Source: Anaerocolumna cellulosilytica (GTDB lineage Bacteria; Bacillota; Clostridia; Lachnospirales; Lachnospiraceae). From it: a stretch of 64,000 bases of DNA. The first letter of the stretch is position 1; every line of letters starts with the position of its first letter. Shown one piece after another: positions 1 through 8,522 of the stretch. The stretch covers positions 2,295,501-2,359,500 of the forward strand of contig NZ_AP023367.1 in the NCBI RefSeq assembly GCF_014218335.1, in the 5' to 3' direction. Under the pieces are notes generated by a model. It worked only from the letters and a program-made list of their open reading frames with translations, had not been told where the DNA came from and did not search any database. Made by a program: the position numbers and the translations under genes.

Positions 1-818
1 TTTAATAGTTCTATGGATAAGGTATTGTTTTTAACAATTTTAGTAACCAGCATATTACCATCCCTATCCTGTAAAGTACAAGTTATTGGAACTTCGGAAC
101 CGGTAAAACGGAAGTCTACCCTTATTTCGGCTTTGGTATAGGGGGCTTCAAGTAATGTTTTTACAAAGTAATCCTGAATATGATTTACAGGACGTATAAG
201 CAGATAAACATCACGGAAGATGCCGGTCATACGGAATTTATCCTGGTCTTCTAAGTAACTTCCGTCACACCATTTTAATACGACTACGGTTAAATCATTA
301 TTGCCGGACTTTAGGTAAGGGGTAATGTCAAATTCGCTGGTAGAATGGGATACTTGACTATAGCCGACGAGTGTCTGATTCACATAGACATAAAAGCAGG
401 AGTCTACACCTTCAAAATTTAAGTAATGCTTGTAAGTATGTAATTCTTGTGTAATAGAAAGAGTTCTATGATAAACGCAGGTCGGATTTTCAGCCGGTAC
501 ATAAGGTGGGTCATAAGGAAAAGGAAATCTAACATTGGTGTATTGATGACGGTCATAACCATAATTTTGAATACAGCCAGGTACCGGTATTGTGTCATAT
601 TTGTCATAGCGGTAATCCGGGGCAGTAAAATCCTCTACTTCAAAAGGGGTGTTATAGAAGCGGAAATCCCAATCTCCACTTAATAACTGTACCCTAGAGC
701 TGTCTTTTATTTCTCCCGGAGCATAAGGAATATAGTAGCTGCGATTTTCTTCACAGCCTTTATGAAGCACTTTGGTGTCCTCATAATATTTTGGTAAGTT
801 AAGTTCTGATTTCAACAT
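1..818 (-). CDS. Beta-galactosidase-like glycoside hydrolase family 2, N-terminal part (cut by window edge)
   Basis: Reading the minus strand from an ATG at 818 gives 272 uninterrupted codons running off the left edge. The start is preceded by AAAGGAG five bases upstream. The protein begins MLKSELNLPKYYEDT and carries the jelly-roll sugar-binding pattern of LacZ-type GH2 enzymes: LLSGDWDFRFY near residue 45, a PVPGCIQNYGYD segment, a VYHRTLSI strand, FEGVDSCFYVYVN near 145, and GIFRDVYLL near 205. The catalytic barrel lies outside the window, so substrate is not certain; beta-galactosidase is the family default. No signal peptide is visible, so it probably acts in the cytoplasm on imported oligosaccharides. 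It is divergent from an AraC regulator at 1157, the usual arrangement for a sugar-inducible hydrolase. Confidence 0.9.
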   Translation of the reverse strand, partial: MLKSELNLPKYYEDTKVLHKGCEENRSYYIPYAPGEIKDSSRVQLLSGDWDFRFYNTPFEVEDFTAPDYRYDKYDTIPVPGCIQNYGYDRHQYTNVRFPFPYDPPYVPAENPTCVYHRTLSITQELHTYKHYLNFEGVDSCFYVYVNQTLVGYSQVSHSTSEFDITPYLKSGNNDLTVVVLKWCDGSYLEDQDKFRMTGIFRDVYLLIRPVNHIQDYFVKTLLEAPYTKAEIRVDFRFTGSEVPITCTLQDRDGNMLVTKIVKNNTLSIELL

Positions 819-990
819 GAATACTCCTTTCAATATGATAATTCTAAGGAATTGCATAAGCATAAAATTGTTTTCTGTAATGAATATATCAAAAAACAAT
901 CCATATTTCTATACATAAAATTTATGTTCACATGCACAAAGTTTTCAAATTGACAGAATTAAGTAAAAGATTTATGATATAGCTTATATA

Positions 991-1123
991 GTCATTTGCG
1001 ATACTGTTTTTTTCTGTTTTGAAACCATCAGATTCACCAAAAAGGGTTCCGATGCAGTGGCAAGCCGCCCTTATTTTAATGATTTTGCCCACTTCCAATC
1101 GCCACCTATTTCGCAAAGGTCTA
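991..1123. repeat. Degenerate inverted-repeat (MITE-like) element, copy A
   Basis: This non-coding stretch between the divergent GH2 and AraC genes aligns along its whole length with 14053-14194. Shared blocks are ACCATCAGATTCACCAAAAA against ACCAGTCAAAATCACCAAAAA, the core TTATTTTAATGATTTT, then CCCACTTCCAA and TTTCGCAAA. The ends are imperfect inverted repeats (TTTGCGATAC on the left, TATTTCGCAAA on the right). An inner hairpin pairs AGTGG with CCACT around the ATTTTAATGAT core; copy C has GGAAGT and ACTTCC at the same place, so the base changes preserve pairing. No transposase is linked. The remainder of 819-1156 shows only AT-rich promoter-like DNA. Confidence 0.55.
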
Positions 1124-1156
1124 ATTATAACGGATAAGTTCACAGGAGGAAGTAGT

Positions 1157-2008
1157 ATGTTAACAGTTGTTGGATATTACGACTGGCAATCCAATGAAAA
1201 ATCTGTATCGGAAGAAGAGTTTTTTGTACATTGCTGCGGAAGATATAAATTGGTACGAACAGAGCGGTTCCAGACAGAACGCCCTCAGGGTGCTGCGAAT
1301 TACCAGTTAATCTATATTGCAGACGGGAGCGCCAGATTTATGATGGATGGTAAGCTGTATACACTGGAAAAGGGGAATTGTATACTGTACCGCCCAGGTG
1401 AGGCACAGTACTATTATTATCATTTGGAAGAACACCCGGACATTTATTGGGTTCATTTCTCCTGTCATGAAGGATGTGCCCTTTTAGAACAATTGAACTT
1501 TCAGGAGGGGAATATCTACAATGTAGGAATTCATAACAGTTATATCCACTTGTTTGATAATATAATACAAGAGCTCCAGCTAAAACAGCCTTTTTGTGAA
1601 GAGCAGCTAAAATTGATGATACAGCAGCTGCTTTTAAAGATGGGAAGAAATCGGATGATACAGAATAATCTATTTGAGAATTATAACAAGGAGGTAGAAG
1701 AAGCCATACGTTTGTTCCACCTTGCTCCAGAAAAGGATTATACCATAAAAGAGTTTACAAGAGAGAGGGGACTTAATTACTATAGATTTATAGATACATT
1801 TACAAAATATGTGGGGATGTCGCCAAGACAGTATATCATTAATATACGCATGACGACCGCCAAGGAGTTATTAACCAACTCCTTGTTTCAGATTTCTGAA
1901 GTGGCGCAGTTAACCGGTTATGATAATCCTTTATACTTTAGCAGATTGTTTAAGAAGACATGGGGCGTATCACCTACAGAATATCGTAATATAAGCGGCA
2001 AGGCGTAA
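1157..2008 (+). CDS. AraC-family transcriptional regulator
   Basis: A 283-residue regulator. The open frame continues upstream to 1019, but ATG 1157 is chosen because AGGAGGA lies at 1144-1150 and the upstream codons fall in a repeat element. Residues 1-150 form a cupin-like sensing domain (YQLIYIADGSARFMMDGK, then a GNCILYRPGEAQYY turn). The last 100 residues carry two helix-turn-helix motifs ending in the family signature around PLYFSRLFKKTWGVSPTEYR. It is transcribed away from the GH2 gene at 818 and probably controls it in response to a sugar; that link is inferred from position alone. Its last base abuts the convergent regulator at 2009 with no terminator between them, so the two transcripts overlap end to end. 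Confidence 0.9.
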   Translation: MLTVVGYYDWQSNEKSVSEEEFFVHCCGRYKLVRTERFQTERPQGAANYQLIYIADGSARFMMDGKLYTLEKGNCILYRPGEAQYYYYHLEEHPDIYWVHFSCHEGCALLEQLNFQEGNIYNVGIHNSYIHLFDNIIQELQLKQPFCEEQLKLMIQQLLLKMGRNRMIQNNLFENYNKEVEEAIRLFHLAPEKDYTIKEFTRERGLNYYRFIDTFTKYVGMSPRQYIINIRMTTAKELLTNSLFQISEVAQLTGYDNPLYFSRLFKKTWGVSPTEYRNISGKA

Positions 2009-2911
2009 TTATAAGATGCGGTATTTACCAGGGGTGATGCCGTATCTTTTTTTAAAGAGGCGGGAGAAGGATACTTTATCTCCAAAACCGCATTTTATAC
2101 TGATTTCCTGAAGAGAGTCTTTGGTATATTTTAATTGTCTGCAAGCCAATGCAAGACGGCAATTTATAACATATTCTATTGGTGACATACTGCATATATC
2201 ATGAAATATTCGGGTATATTGCCGTTCTGACAGACAGGCCATAGAGGAAAGGAGGGACAATGTTATCTTTTCTGTATAATTCTCATGTATATAAGTTAAG
2301 GTGTGTAAAAACTCCGGCAACTTTAAAGAGGAACTGGTAATATTTGGTGAAAAATTTCTTGCTAAAAACGTAATAAGAGTTAGAAAATAGGCTTTAATAA
2401 CCACCTTATATCCAGGCTTTTTTTCCAACCATTCTTCTAATAGAAATTCACACAATTGGAGAGCTTGCTGATATTTTAACTCATCCAGTTTCATAAAACT
2501 GTTATAATCATGCTGGTATTTTTCAAAGGGCTGTAACACAAAAAGTGCCTGAAAGCCAGACAGTTTTTCTAAGTCCGTATCCATCAGCAATAATTTATCC
2601 AAATCAAATTTAAAGTTAAATAGTTTTAGATGATCGACCTGTGCAAGTTCATGCACATAAGAAGGCATAATAACCAGTACATCTCCTTTTGATATGTGAT
2701 ATGTTTTACCTTCAACAATATGGTCAGCACTTCCGCCGATGATAATCTCAAGTTCTATAAAATTGTGACTGTGACCGGAACAGGGACGAGTATGCATCCC
2801 TTTATCCATTTGAAAAGGAAAATCAATTCCTGCAAATTCTAAGAGGCTGTATTCTTTCATAATGTCTGGATTGTATAACAAAATGTCTGGATTGTCAACT
2901 GATAAAGACAT
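2009..2911 (-). CDS. AraC-family transcriptional regulator
   Basis: Up to 300 residues. The N-terminal half is a cupin domain with HTRPCSGHSHNFIELEIII near residue 40 and GDVLVIMPSYVHELAQ near 85. The C-terminal half has paired helix-turn-helix motifs ending KVSFSRLFKKRYGITPGKYR. Two starts are possible, ATG 2911 and ATG 2860, and neither has a good ribosome site; the 17 residues between them come from a 21-bp in-frame duplication, so the true protein may begin MKEYSLLEFAG. It is divergent from the GH29 fucosidase at 3070 and is its likely regulator (inference from position). The gene ends directly against the AraC gene at 2008. Confidence 0.88.
   Translation of the reverse strand: MSLSVDNPDILLYNPDIMKEYSLLEFAGIDFPFQMDKGMHTRPCSGHSHNFIELEIIIGGSADHIVEGKTYHISKGDVLVIMPSYVHELAQVDHLKLFNFKFDLDKLLLMDTDLEKLSGFQALFVLQPFEKYQHDYNSFMKLDELKYQQALQLCEFLLEEWLEKKPGYKVVIKAYFLTLITFLARNFSPNITSSSLKLPEFLHTLTYIHENYTEKITLSLLSSMACLSERQYTRIFHDICSMSPIEYVINCRLALACRQLKYTKDSLQEISIKCGFGDKVSFSRLFKKRYGITPGKYRIL
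2861..2895. promoter_or_regulatory. 21-bp-spaced direct repeats at the AraC start (possible operator)
   Basis: AATGTCTGGATTGT occurs at 2861-2874 and again, identically, at 2882-2895, a period of 21 bp or two helical turns. AraC-type proteins typically bind direct half-sites with this spacing. The repeats lie at the 5' end of the AraC gene and about 175-210 bp upstream of the fucosidase start. Alternatively this is only a seven-codon coding duplication (DNPDILL / YNPDIM) if translation begins at 2911. Confidence 0.4.
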
Positions 2912-3069
2912 TAAGATATGTTACCATGGAAATATAAGAAAGCAGGAACGGTGTGTCTATTTGGTACACGACAGTCTTGTCTTCTAAAAATTGCTCAAGG
3001 TATTATATAGAAAGGATGCCGCACATAACAACCTTTGGAGAAGCAGCCGGCGGCATTATGGAGGTAAGC

Positions 3070-4539
3070 ATGGATAAATTGCAGTATCTACAAGAAATTG
3101 AAGAAGTGATTAAGGAAGGAAAGTTTAAAGACACCTGGGAATCTTTATCTGGGTACCGGATACCCGAATGGTATCGGAAAGCAAAATTTGGAATATTCAT
3201 TCATTGGGGAATCTATTCCGTTCCGGCCTTTGGAAGTGAATGGTATTCCAGAAATATGTATATTGAAGGATCTAAGGAGTTTGAACATCATATTAAGACT
3301 TATGGAGAACACAAGAAATTCGGGTATAAGGATTTTATCCCCATGTTTCAGGCACAACATTTTAAAGCAGAGGAATGGGCGGAATTATTTGAAAAATCCG
3401 GTGCCAGATATGTGGTTCCAGTAGCCGAGCATCATGACGGCTTTCAGATGTATAAAAGTGAACTGTCTAGGTATAATGCCGCAGAGATGGGGCCTAAAAA
3501 GGATATATTGGGAGAATTAAAGTTAGAATTTGAAAAGCATAATCTTACGCTATGTGCCTCCTCACACAGGGTAGAGCATTGGTTTTTTATGGGGCATGGA
3601 AAAGAGTTTGAAAGTGATATAAAAGAACCTTTGGTTTGTGGTGATTTCTATTGGCCTGCAATGCCTGAACCGAATCATCATGACCTTTTCAGTACAGCAC
3701 CCACGAAAGAATTTTTAGAGGACTGGTTACTTCGAACCTGTGAGCTTGTAGACTGCTATAAGCCAAAACTTGTTTATTTTGACTGGTGGATACAGCATGA
3801 GGCAGTAAAACCCTATCTAAAAAAATTCGCGGCATATTATTATAACCGGGCAATTGAATGGGGAATGGAAGTTGTAATTAACTATAAACATGATGCGTTT
3901 ATGTTCGGATGTGCTGTGGTTGACATTGAACGGGGACAATTTGCAGAACAAAAGCCATACTATTGGCAGACGGATACGGCTGTAGCCAGAAACTCATGGT
4001 GTTACACAGAAAATAATACGTACAAAACAGCTAGAGAGATAATTTGTGATTTGGTAGATATAGTCAGTAAAAACGGTAATCTTCTTCTTAATATCGGACC
4101 GAGGGCGGATGGTACTATACCAAAAGAGGATAAGAGCATATTGTTAGAAATCGGGGAATGGCTCGCTGTGAACGGGGAGGCTATTTATGATAGTAATATA
4201 TGGCGGATTGCAGGAGAAGGTCCAACCGTAATAGAAGAAGGACAGTTTACGGATAGTAAATCCAAAGTATTTACTTCCAGAGATATCCGCTTTACCGTAA
4301 AGGGCAGCTATTTGTATGCATTTGTTCTAAAATATCCGAAAGACGGTATTGTTACCATAGAGGCGCTGGGTGATAAAGATGCTGCCAGGCTGCCCCACTT
4401 TCATGGGATTATCAGAGGGATTGAGATTTTAGGCACGAGCAGTAAACCGGAATGGAAGCGTACTACAGACGGGTTAATAATCTATGGTGATATTATAAAT
4501 ACGGATAAGCCGGTGGTGATGAGAATACTTATAGACTAA
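3070..4539 (+). CDS. Alpha-L-fucosidase (GH29)
   Basis: A 489-residue GH29 enzyme that removes terminal L-fucose from glycans by a retaining mechanism. GGAGG at 3060-3064 sits five bases before ATG 3070; the longer frame back to GTG 2953 lacks any such site. Family features in order are WYRKAKFGIFIHWGIYSVPAFGSEWY near residue 30, VPVAEHHDGFQMY near 115, the nucleophile aspartate D238 in LVYFDWW, and the C-terminal barrel end NLLLNIGPRADGTIP followed by a beta-sandwich. There is no signal peptide, so it is presumably cytoplasmic. It is divergent from the AraC gene at 2009-2911. A sugar MFS transporter of the FucP type lies in the window at 46.7 kb but is not linked. Confidence 0.93.
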   Translation: MDKLQYLQEIEEVIKEGKFKDTWESLSGYRIPEWYRKAKFGIFIHWGIYSVPAFGSEWYSRNMYIEGSKEFEHHIKTYGEHKKFGYKDFIPMFQAQHFKAEEWAELFEKSGARYVVPVAEHHDGFQMYKSELSRYNAAEMGPKKDILGELKLEFEKHNLTLCASSHRVEHWFFMGHGKEFESDIKEPLVCGDFYWPAMPEPNHHDLFSTAPTKEFLEDWLLRTCELVDCYKPKLVYFDWWIQHEAVKPYLKKFAAYYYNRAIEWGMEVVINYKHDAFMFGCAVVDIERGQFAEQKPYYWQTDTAVARNSWCYTENNTYKTAREIICDLVDIVSKNGNLLLNIGPRADGTIPKEDKSILLEIGEWLAVNGEAIYDSNIWRIAGEGPTVIEEGQFTDSKSKVFTSRDIRFTVKGSYLYAFVLKYPKDGIVTIEALGDKDAARLPHFHGIIRGIEILGTSSKPEWKRTTDGLIIYGDIINTDKPVVMRILID

Positions 4540-4588
4540 GGCTTAGAACCCAATGATAACAGTCAAAAAGGGAAAGGTGTAATATAGT

Positions 4589-4633
4589 AGCCTTTATTCA
4601 ATGCAGATGAATCAACTACTTTGAATAAAGGCT
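4589..4633. terminator. Hairpin between convergent genes
   Basis: AGCCTTTATTCAA at 4589-4601 pairs perfectly with TTGAATAAAGGCT at 4621-4633 around a 19-base loop. It sits between the fucosidase (plus) and tag (minus) stop codons. Neither side has a real T-run, so as an intrinsic terminator it is weak and may act only by its stem. Confidence 0.5.
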
Positions 4634-4644
4634 TGTGAAATATC

Positions 4645-5214
4645 TTACCGGTTGTGAAGATAACAGCAGGTAAGATGATCATTTACGATTCCTACAGCCT
4701 GCATAAAGGCATAAATAATGGTCGTTCCTACAAATTTAAAGCCCAGTTTTTTTAAGTCACGGCTAATCGTATCCGATAATGCAGTACTTGCCGGAACGCT
4801 AGAAATATCTGCCCATTGATTCTGTATGGGTTTATAATCTACATATTTCCATAAAAAATCTTGAAAGCTTCCATGCTGTTCTTGTACTTTATAGTATGCC
4901 TTCGCATTCCCAATGACAGATTTAATTTTAAGGCGGTTACGAATGACCCCTGTATTTTGCATAAGTTCTTCAATTTTGTTCTCATCATAGTTAATGAGTA
5001 TAGCAGGGTCAAAATTATCAAAAGCGGAACGTAAGGATTCTCTTTTGGAAAGAATAGTAGACCAGCTTAAGCCGGCTTGCATACCCTCCAAAATAAGCAT
5101 TTCAAATAATTTTCTATCATCATAAAGAGGAACACCCCATTCCGTATCATGGTATTGTTTTTCTAATTCATTTTGTTCTGCCCAGTCACAACGTTTATAG
5201 TGTTTTGTTTCCAT
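4645..5214 (-). CDS. tag: DNA-3-methyladenine glycosylase I
   Basis: A 189-residue base-excision-repair enzyme that removes 3-methyladenine from alkylated DNA. ATG 5214 is preferred because an AAGG-type site lies seven bases upstream; the frame extends to 5244. The zinc-snap ligands are visible: C9 in KRCDW, H22 in YHDTEWG, and the C-terminal pair in VNDHLTCCYLH. The HhH-like core has LFEMLILEGMQAGLSWSTIL with the recognition glutamate, followed by GVIRNRLKI and a WADISSVPA segment. The length is normal for Tag. It is a stand-alone housekeeping gene convergent with the fucosidase. Confidence 0.95.
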   Translation of the reverse strand: METKHYKRCDWAEQNELEKQYHDTEWGVPLYDDRKLFEMLILEGMQAGLSWSTILSKRESLRSAFDNFDPAILINYDENKIEELMQNTGVIRNRLKIKSVIGNAKAYYKVQEQHGSFQDFLWKYVDYKPIQNQWADISSVPASTALSDTISRDLKKLGFKFVGTTIIYAFMQAVGIVNDHLTCCYLHNR

Positions 5215-5552
5215 ATAGTATATCCTTATCCCTTCTAGTTGCATTTAATTTACTAATCTAAAAAATTGTCCGGTTTCCATTATTTTTTACCTGAAATCAG
5301 AGTTCCATTCTGTTTTGTGGAACCAGTATAACATATATGGAGAAAAAAAGGAATCAGGTAATATGTCTGTGTTGGCATTGCTATTTTTAGTACTTGCATG
5401 AATAGCGAGGTATTTGTTACAATATTACTAGTTAGATAATTCTAACATTGAGAAGCGGCTAGAAATCGGAAAAATTAAAATTATATTGATATGTACGTGC
5501 GAAATACATATTGCACTGGTGCTTTAGTACATGCACACAGATAGGAGTTAGA
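5215..5552 (+). promoter_or_regulatory. Intergenic region with candidate promoter and dyad upstream of the AraC-lipoprotein gene
   Basis: No gene is seen. TTGTTA (about 5415-5420) is followed after 15 bp by GATAAT, and the dyad GTTAGA-TAAT-TCTAAC at 5431-5446 overlaps this -10. That placement suits a repressor such as an iron regulator, but the sequence is not a clear Fur box. The bases just before the start (5531-5555) repeat almost exactly before the Crp-type gene at 24213. Confidence 0.35.
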
Positions 5553-7460
5553 ATGAACCATGAAATAGCAGAGATATTAATCTGGGATTCTGTAAATATA
5601 AAAGTGTTGGATGTCAGAAGAAGAGAGGTGAATCGGGAAGAGGAGCTTAATTCTTATGTATTACCGACTTCAGGATTTATATTTACAACAGGAAGAGTAC
5701 AGCTGTCTTTGGATGATGTACCATATGAAACAAATCGCTTTAGTATCTTTCATGGAAGAAAGGACACTAGGCTTTCTATTTTGGCAGGAGATGATACCAT
5801 AGAATATTTTATAGTACTGTACCGTTCGGGAACGCAGAGAAGTGAGCGAGTGGTACAATCACCTAATGAATCTGAGACAAATCCTTTTAGGAAAACATAT
5901 GGTTTTACACCAGAGAATCCAATTTTTTATCTAGAACTATTAAGAAGGATGCATACCCGCTGGCAGACAGGTGAACCACTAGACCGATTTTATGTAAAGG
6001 GTGCATTTTATCAGCTTGTATATGAAATCTATGAAGTCATAACCTCCAAAAAACTTGGGGCACTACAACCAGATATAGTTCTTATGTGTCAAAGTTATAT
6101 GAAGAATCACTATCTGGAGGTAATATCCATCAAGACATTAGCAGATAATCTTAATATAAGTTATAGCCAGTTAATCAGGAATTTTAAAAAAAAGACGGGG
6201 CAGAGTCCCCAAGAGTATCTTACTGGAATTAAGATAGAATCCGCCTGTGATTATTTGGGGAAAACAAACATTCCAATGAAAGATATCGCGAATTCCTGTG
6301 GATTTTACGATGAATATCATTTTAGTAATTTATTTAAAAAACATATGGGAATATCACCAACTAAATACCGTAAGAAAGTTACATCAACTATGAAAGATAC
6401 ATCCATTGCTGATAAGAGGGATAGTTCCTATAATGAGGAAGGATATAAAAATTTGATTAATCTAACTTATGAAAAAGGAGAGATTACCATGAAGAGAAAA
6501 ATGAAGCAGCATGCAGCTTTTGCAGCGGCGTTAAGTCTTGTATTATTGATGGGCGGTTGCAGTGCTCCGGCTGGGGAGACGAATAGTCAAAGGGAGACTT
6601 CTGTGCAGCAGGAACAAGAAAATAACGCAGAGGCAGATACAGCGGAAACAAAGGTGGTAGAAACCTTAAAAGGGGATGTCGAGGTACCATTGAATCCGCA
6701 GAGGATTGTTATAGGTTTTTTTCAGGGGGATTTACTGAAATTAGGCATTAAGCCGGTTGGCTCTTCTTTTAACGATGATGCGGTATTTGAAGGGGAGCTG
6801 TCAGATGTCACAGTAGTTGACCCCTGGGGACTGGATGCAGAACAAGTGATGTCTTTAGAACCTGACTTAATTATCTGGAATAACCCGGATGAATATGATA
6901 CTCTAAGCAAGATAGCACCTACCGTAGTAATGGATTATTATTCTATGACAGTTGATGAACGGGTTACTTTTCTTGGGGAGCTGGTTGGTCGGAAAGAACG
7001 GGCTGAAACAGCATTGAAAGAGTTTCATGATAAAGTAGAAGCTGGTATCAAAACTATATCAGATAATGGTTTACAGAATGAGACGGTCATCCTTTTAGAA
7101 AATCAAGCAGCGGGTTCTCTTAGAGCCTTTGGAGATAATTATGGCAGAGGCGGAGAACTTATCTATCAATACTTGGGATTGAAAGCTCCACAAAGAATCA
7201 TAGATGAGGTTATTCGTGTACCTGAAACTAATTTTATTGATATTTCTTATGAAGCATTGCCTCAGTATTCTGCTGATTTTATCTTTTCTGATGAAAGAAT
7301 AGTGGAACTTGAAGATAACACAGTGTGGAAAAGTTTACAGGCTGTTAAAGAAGATAGATTGATACAAACCAACAGCGGCATGTTTTGGTTTTCAGACATA
7401 ACTTCCATGAATGCACAATTGGATTTTATACTTGAGAACTTGCTTGCAGCTGCAAAATAA
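5553..7460 (+). CDS. AraC-family regulator in frame with a siderophore/iron-type ABC substrate-binding lipoprotein
   Basis: One uninterrupted frame of 635 codons from ATG 5553 (AGGAGTTA at 5543-5550). Residues 1-290 form an AraC regulator: an N-terminal sensing domain, then two helix-turn-helix motifs ending YHFSNLFKKHMGISPTKYR. After a 25-residue polar linker comes a complete lipoprotein signal, MKRKMKQHAAFAAALS then LVLLMGGCSAP, and a Peripla_BP_2 (FeuA/FecB-like) domain with NPQRIVIGFFQGDLLKLGIK and VMSLEPDLIIWNN. A strong ribosome site precedes the internal ATG 6489, so the lipoprotein (323 residues) is probably also or only made separately. Regulator-binding-protein fusions are known (Btr/YbbB of Bacillus, cytoplasmic and without a signal peptide); the intact lipobox here is the oddity. 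No permease or ATPase gene is adjacent. Confidence 0.85.
   Translation: MNHEIAEILIWDSVNIKVLDVRRREVNREEELNSYVLPTSGFIFTTGRVQLSLDDVPYETNRFSIFHGRKDTRLSILAGDDTIEYFIVLYRSGTQRSERVVQSPNESETNPFRKTYGFTPENPIFYLELLRRMHTRWQTGEPLDRFYVKGAFYQLVYEIYEVITSKKLGALQPDIVLMCQSYMKNHYLEVISIKTLADNLNISYSQLIRNFKKKTGQSPQEYLTGIKIESACDYLGKTNIPMKDIANSCGFYDEYHFSNLFKKHMGISPTKYRKKVTSTMKDTSIADKRDSSYNEEGYKNLINLTYEKGEITMKRKMKQHAAFAAALSLVLLMGGCSAPAGETNSQRETSVQQEQENNAEADTAETKVVETLKGDVEVPLNPQRIVIGFFQGDLLKLGIKPVGSSFNDDAVFEGELSDVTVVDPWGLDAEQVMSLEPDLIIWNNPDEYDTLSKIAPTVVMDYYSMTVDERVTFLGELVGRKERAETALKEFHDKVEAGIKTISDNGLQNETVILLENQAAGSLRAFGDNYGRGGELIYQYLGLKAPQRIIDEVIRVPETNFIDISYEALPQYSADFIFSDERIVELEDNTVWKSLQAVKEDRLIQTNSGMFWFSDITSMNAQLDFILENLLAAAK
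6474..6491 (+). promoter_or_regulatory. Internal ribosome-binding site and start for the lipoprotein half
   Basis: AAAGGAGAG at 6474-6482 is followed six bases later by ATG at 6489-6491, the first codon of a typical lipoprotein signal peptide (lysines, hydrophobic stretch, LMGGC lipobox). It lies inside the longer AraC frame without a preceding stop codon. This is the evidence that the downstream lipoprotein can be translated by itself. Confidence 0.75.
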
Positions 7461-7661
7461 ACAACAAAAAAGAGCAGACTTGAACATGAACCGCTCCCCG
7501 TCAAGTAGACAACTGAAAAAATGGTTCTTAATAAATGTTGGGGTGTGTGGCAATCTATAGCTCCTTTTTCGTGAACAGAATGCAAAGTATTGCCTACTTG
7601 TGAAAGATTGGGTATAATAGTAATATCTAATTGTAGTGCCGAACAGGAGGTCAGTGATTGC

Positions 7662-8522
7662 TTGAACTGTATTGTATTTGAAGAAGAGATGGAGGGTATT
7701 ACCATAGACCGAATTGTCAGAGACTATGAATTTACTATGCCCATCAGACATTTTCATAATGAATTTGAAGTGTACTATCTTTTAAAAGGAGAGAGGTATT
7801 ATTTTATTGGCAACAGAACTTATCTTGTGAAGCAGGGAAGTCTTGTTTTTGTAGATACCAATCAAATACACAAGACCGGTCTTGCAGGAGCATCTTATCA
7901 TGACCGTATATTGATTATGATGAATAAATACCAGATGTTGCCCATAGCGAAATTGGCAGGAATCTCTTTGACACAGTTTTTTTCAGAGAATTACGGTGTT
8001 GTAGAGCTTAAGGAAGTAGAACAAAAAAATGTGGAAAGCCTTTTGTTTCAGGTAATGGATGAGATAAAAGAAAAAGCAGAGGGATATGAATTCATTGTAC
8101 GTGCAAAATTGATAGAACTGATTATGAATGCTCTAAGGTACAAAAATCAAGAGCAGATTGTAGATAAGGGTACTACGGCTCAGACTGCAAAACACAGAAA
8201 GGTTCATGAGGTTGTTGATTATATAAACCAGAATTATACAAGTAATCAATCCCTAATGGAACTGGCAGAGCGTTTTTATGTGAGTAAATATTACTTAAGC
8301 CGAATATTTAAAGAAGTAACTGGCTTTACCGTTATGGAATATATTCATGTTCTGCGTATAAGGGAAGGAAAGAAGTTGCTAACCGACAGTGACTATAAAG
8401 TAACGGAAATTGCAGAACGACTAGGTTTTGAAAGTATAACTTATTTTGAGAAGGTATTTAAAAAATATTCAGAAGTATCTCCAATAAAATATAGAAAACA
8501 GAAGGATAAGAGAAAGTCATGA
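7662..8522 (+). CDS. AraC-family transcriptional regulator
   Basis: About 286 residues from TTG 7662, chosen because AGGAGG lies at 7645-7650; ATG 7689 is the alternative. The cupin domain includes PIRHFHNEFEVYYLLKG and GSLVFVDTNQIHKTG. The C-terminal 100 residues carry the AraC helix-turn-helix pair ending ITYFEKVFKKYSEVSPIKYR. It follows the AraC-lipoprotein gene by about 200 bp in the same direction; that gap holds the imperfect dyad ACTTGA/TCAAGT near 7479-7505 but no convincing terminator. No target gene lies immediately downstream, where the non-coding CRISPR leader region begins. Confidence 0.85.
   Translation: MNCIVFEEEMEGITIDRIVRDYEFTMPIRHFHNEFEVYYLLKGERYYFIGNRTYLVKQGSLVFVDTNQIHKTGLAGASYHDRILIMMNKYQMLPIAKLAGISLTQFFSENYGVVELKEVEQKNVESLLFQVMDEIKEKAEGYEFIVRAKLIELIMNALRYKNQEQIVDKGTTAQTAKHRKVHEVVDYINQNYTSNQSLMELAERFYVSKYYLSRIFKEVTGFTVMEYIHVLRIREGKKLLTDSDYKVTEIAERLGFESITYFEKVFKKYSEVSPIKYRKQKDKRKS

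Noticed and set aside
447-683. Plus-strand frame of 78 codons at the left edge
   Set aside because: It lies fully antisense to the clearly coding GH2 gene.
7461-7600. Insertion-sequence remnant suggested by CGCTCCCCGTCAAGTAGAC
   Set aside because: No inverted ends, target duplication or transposase fragment could be found.
7262-7757. Minus-strand open frames overlapping the lipoprotein end and the next AraC start
   Set aside because: No ribosome site and no family features; they are antisense shadows of good genes.
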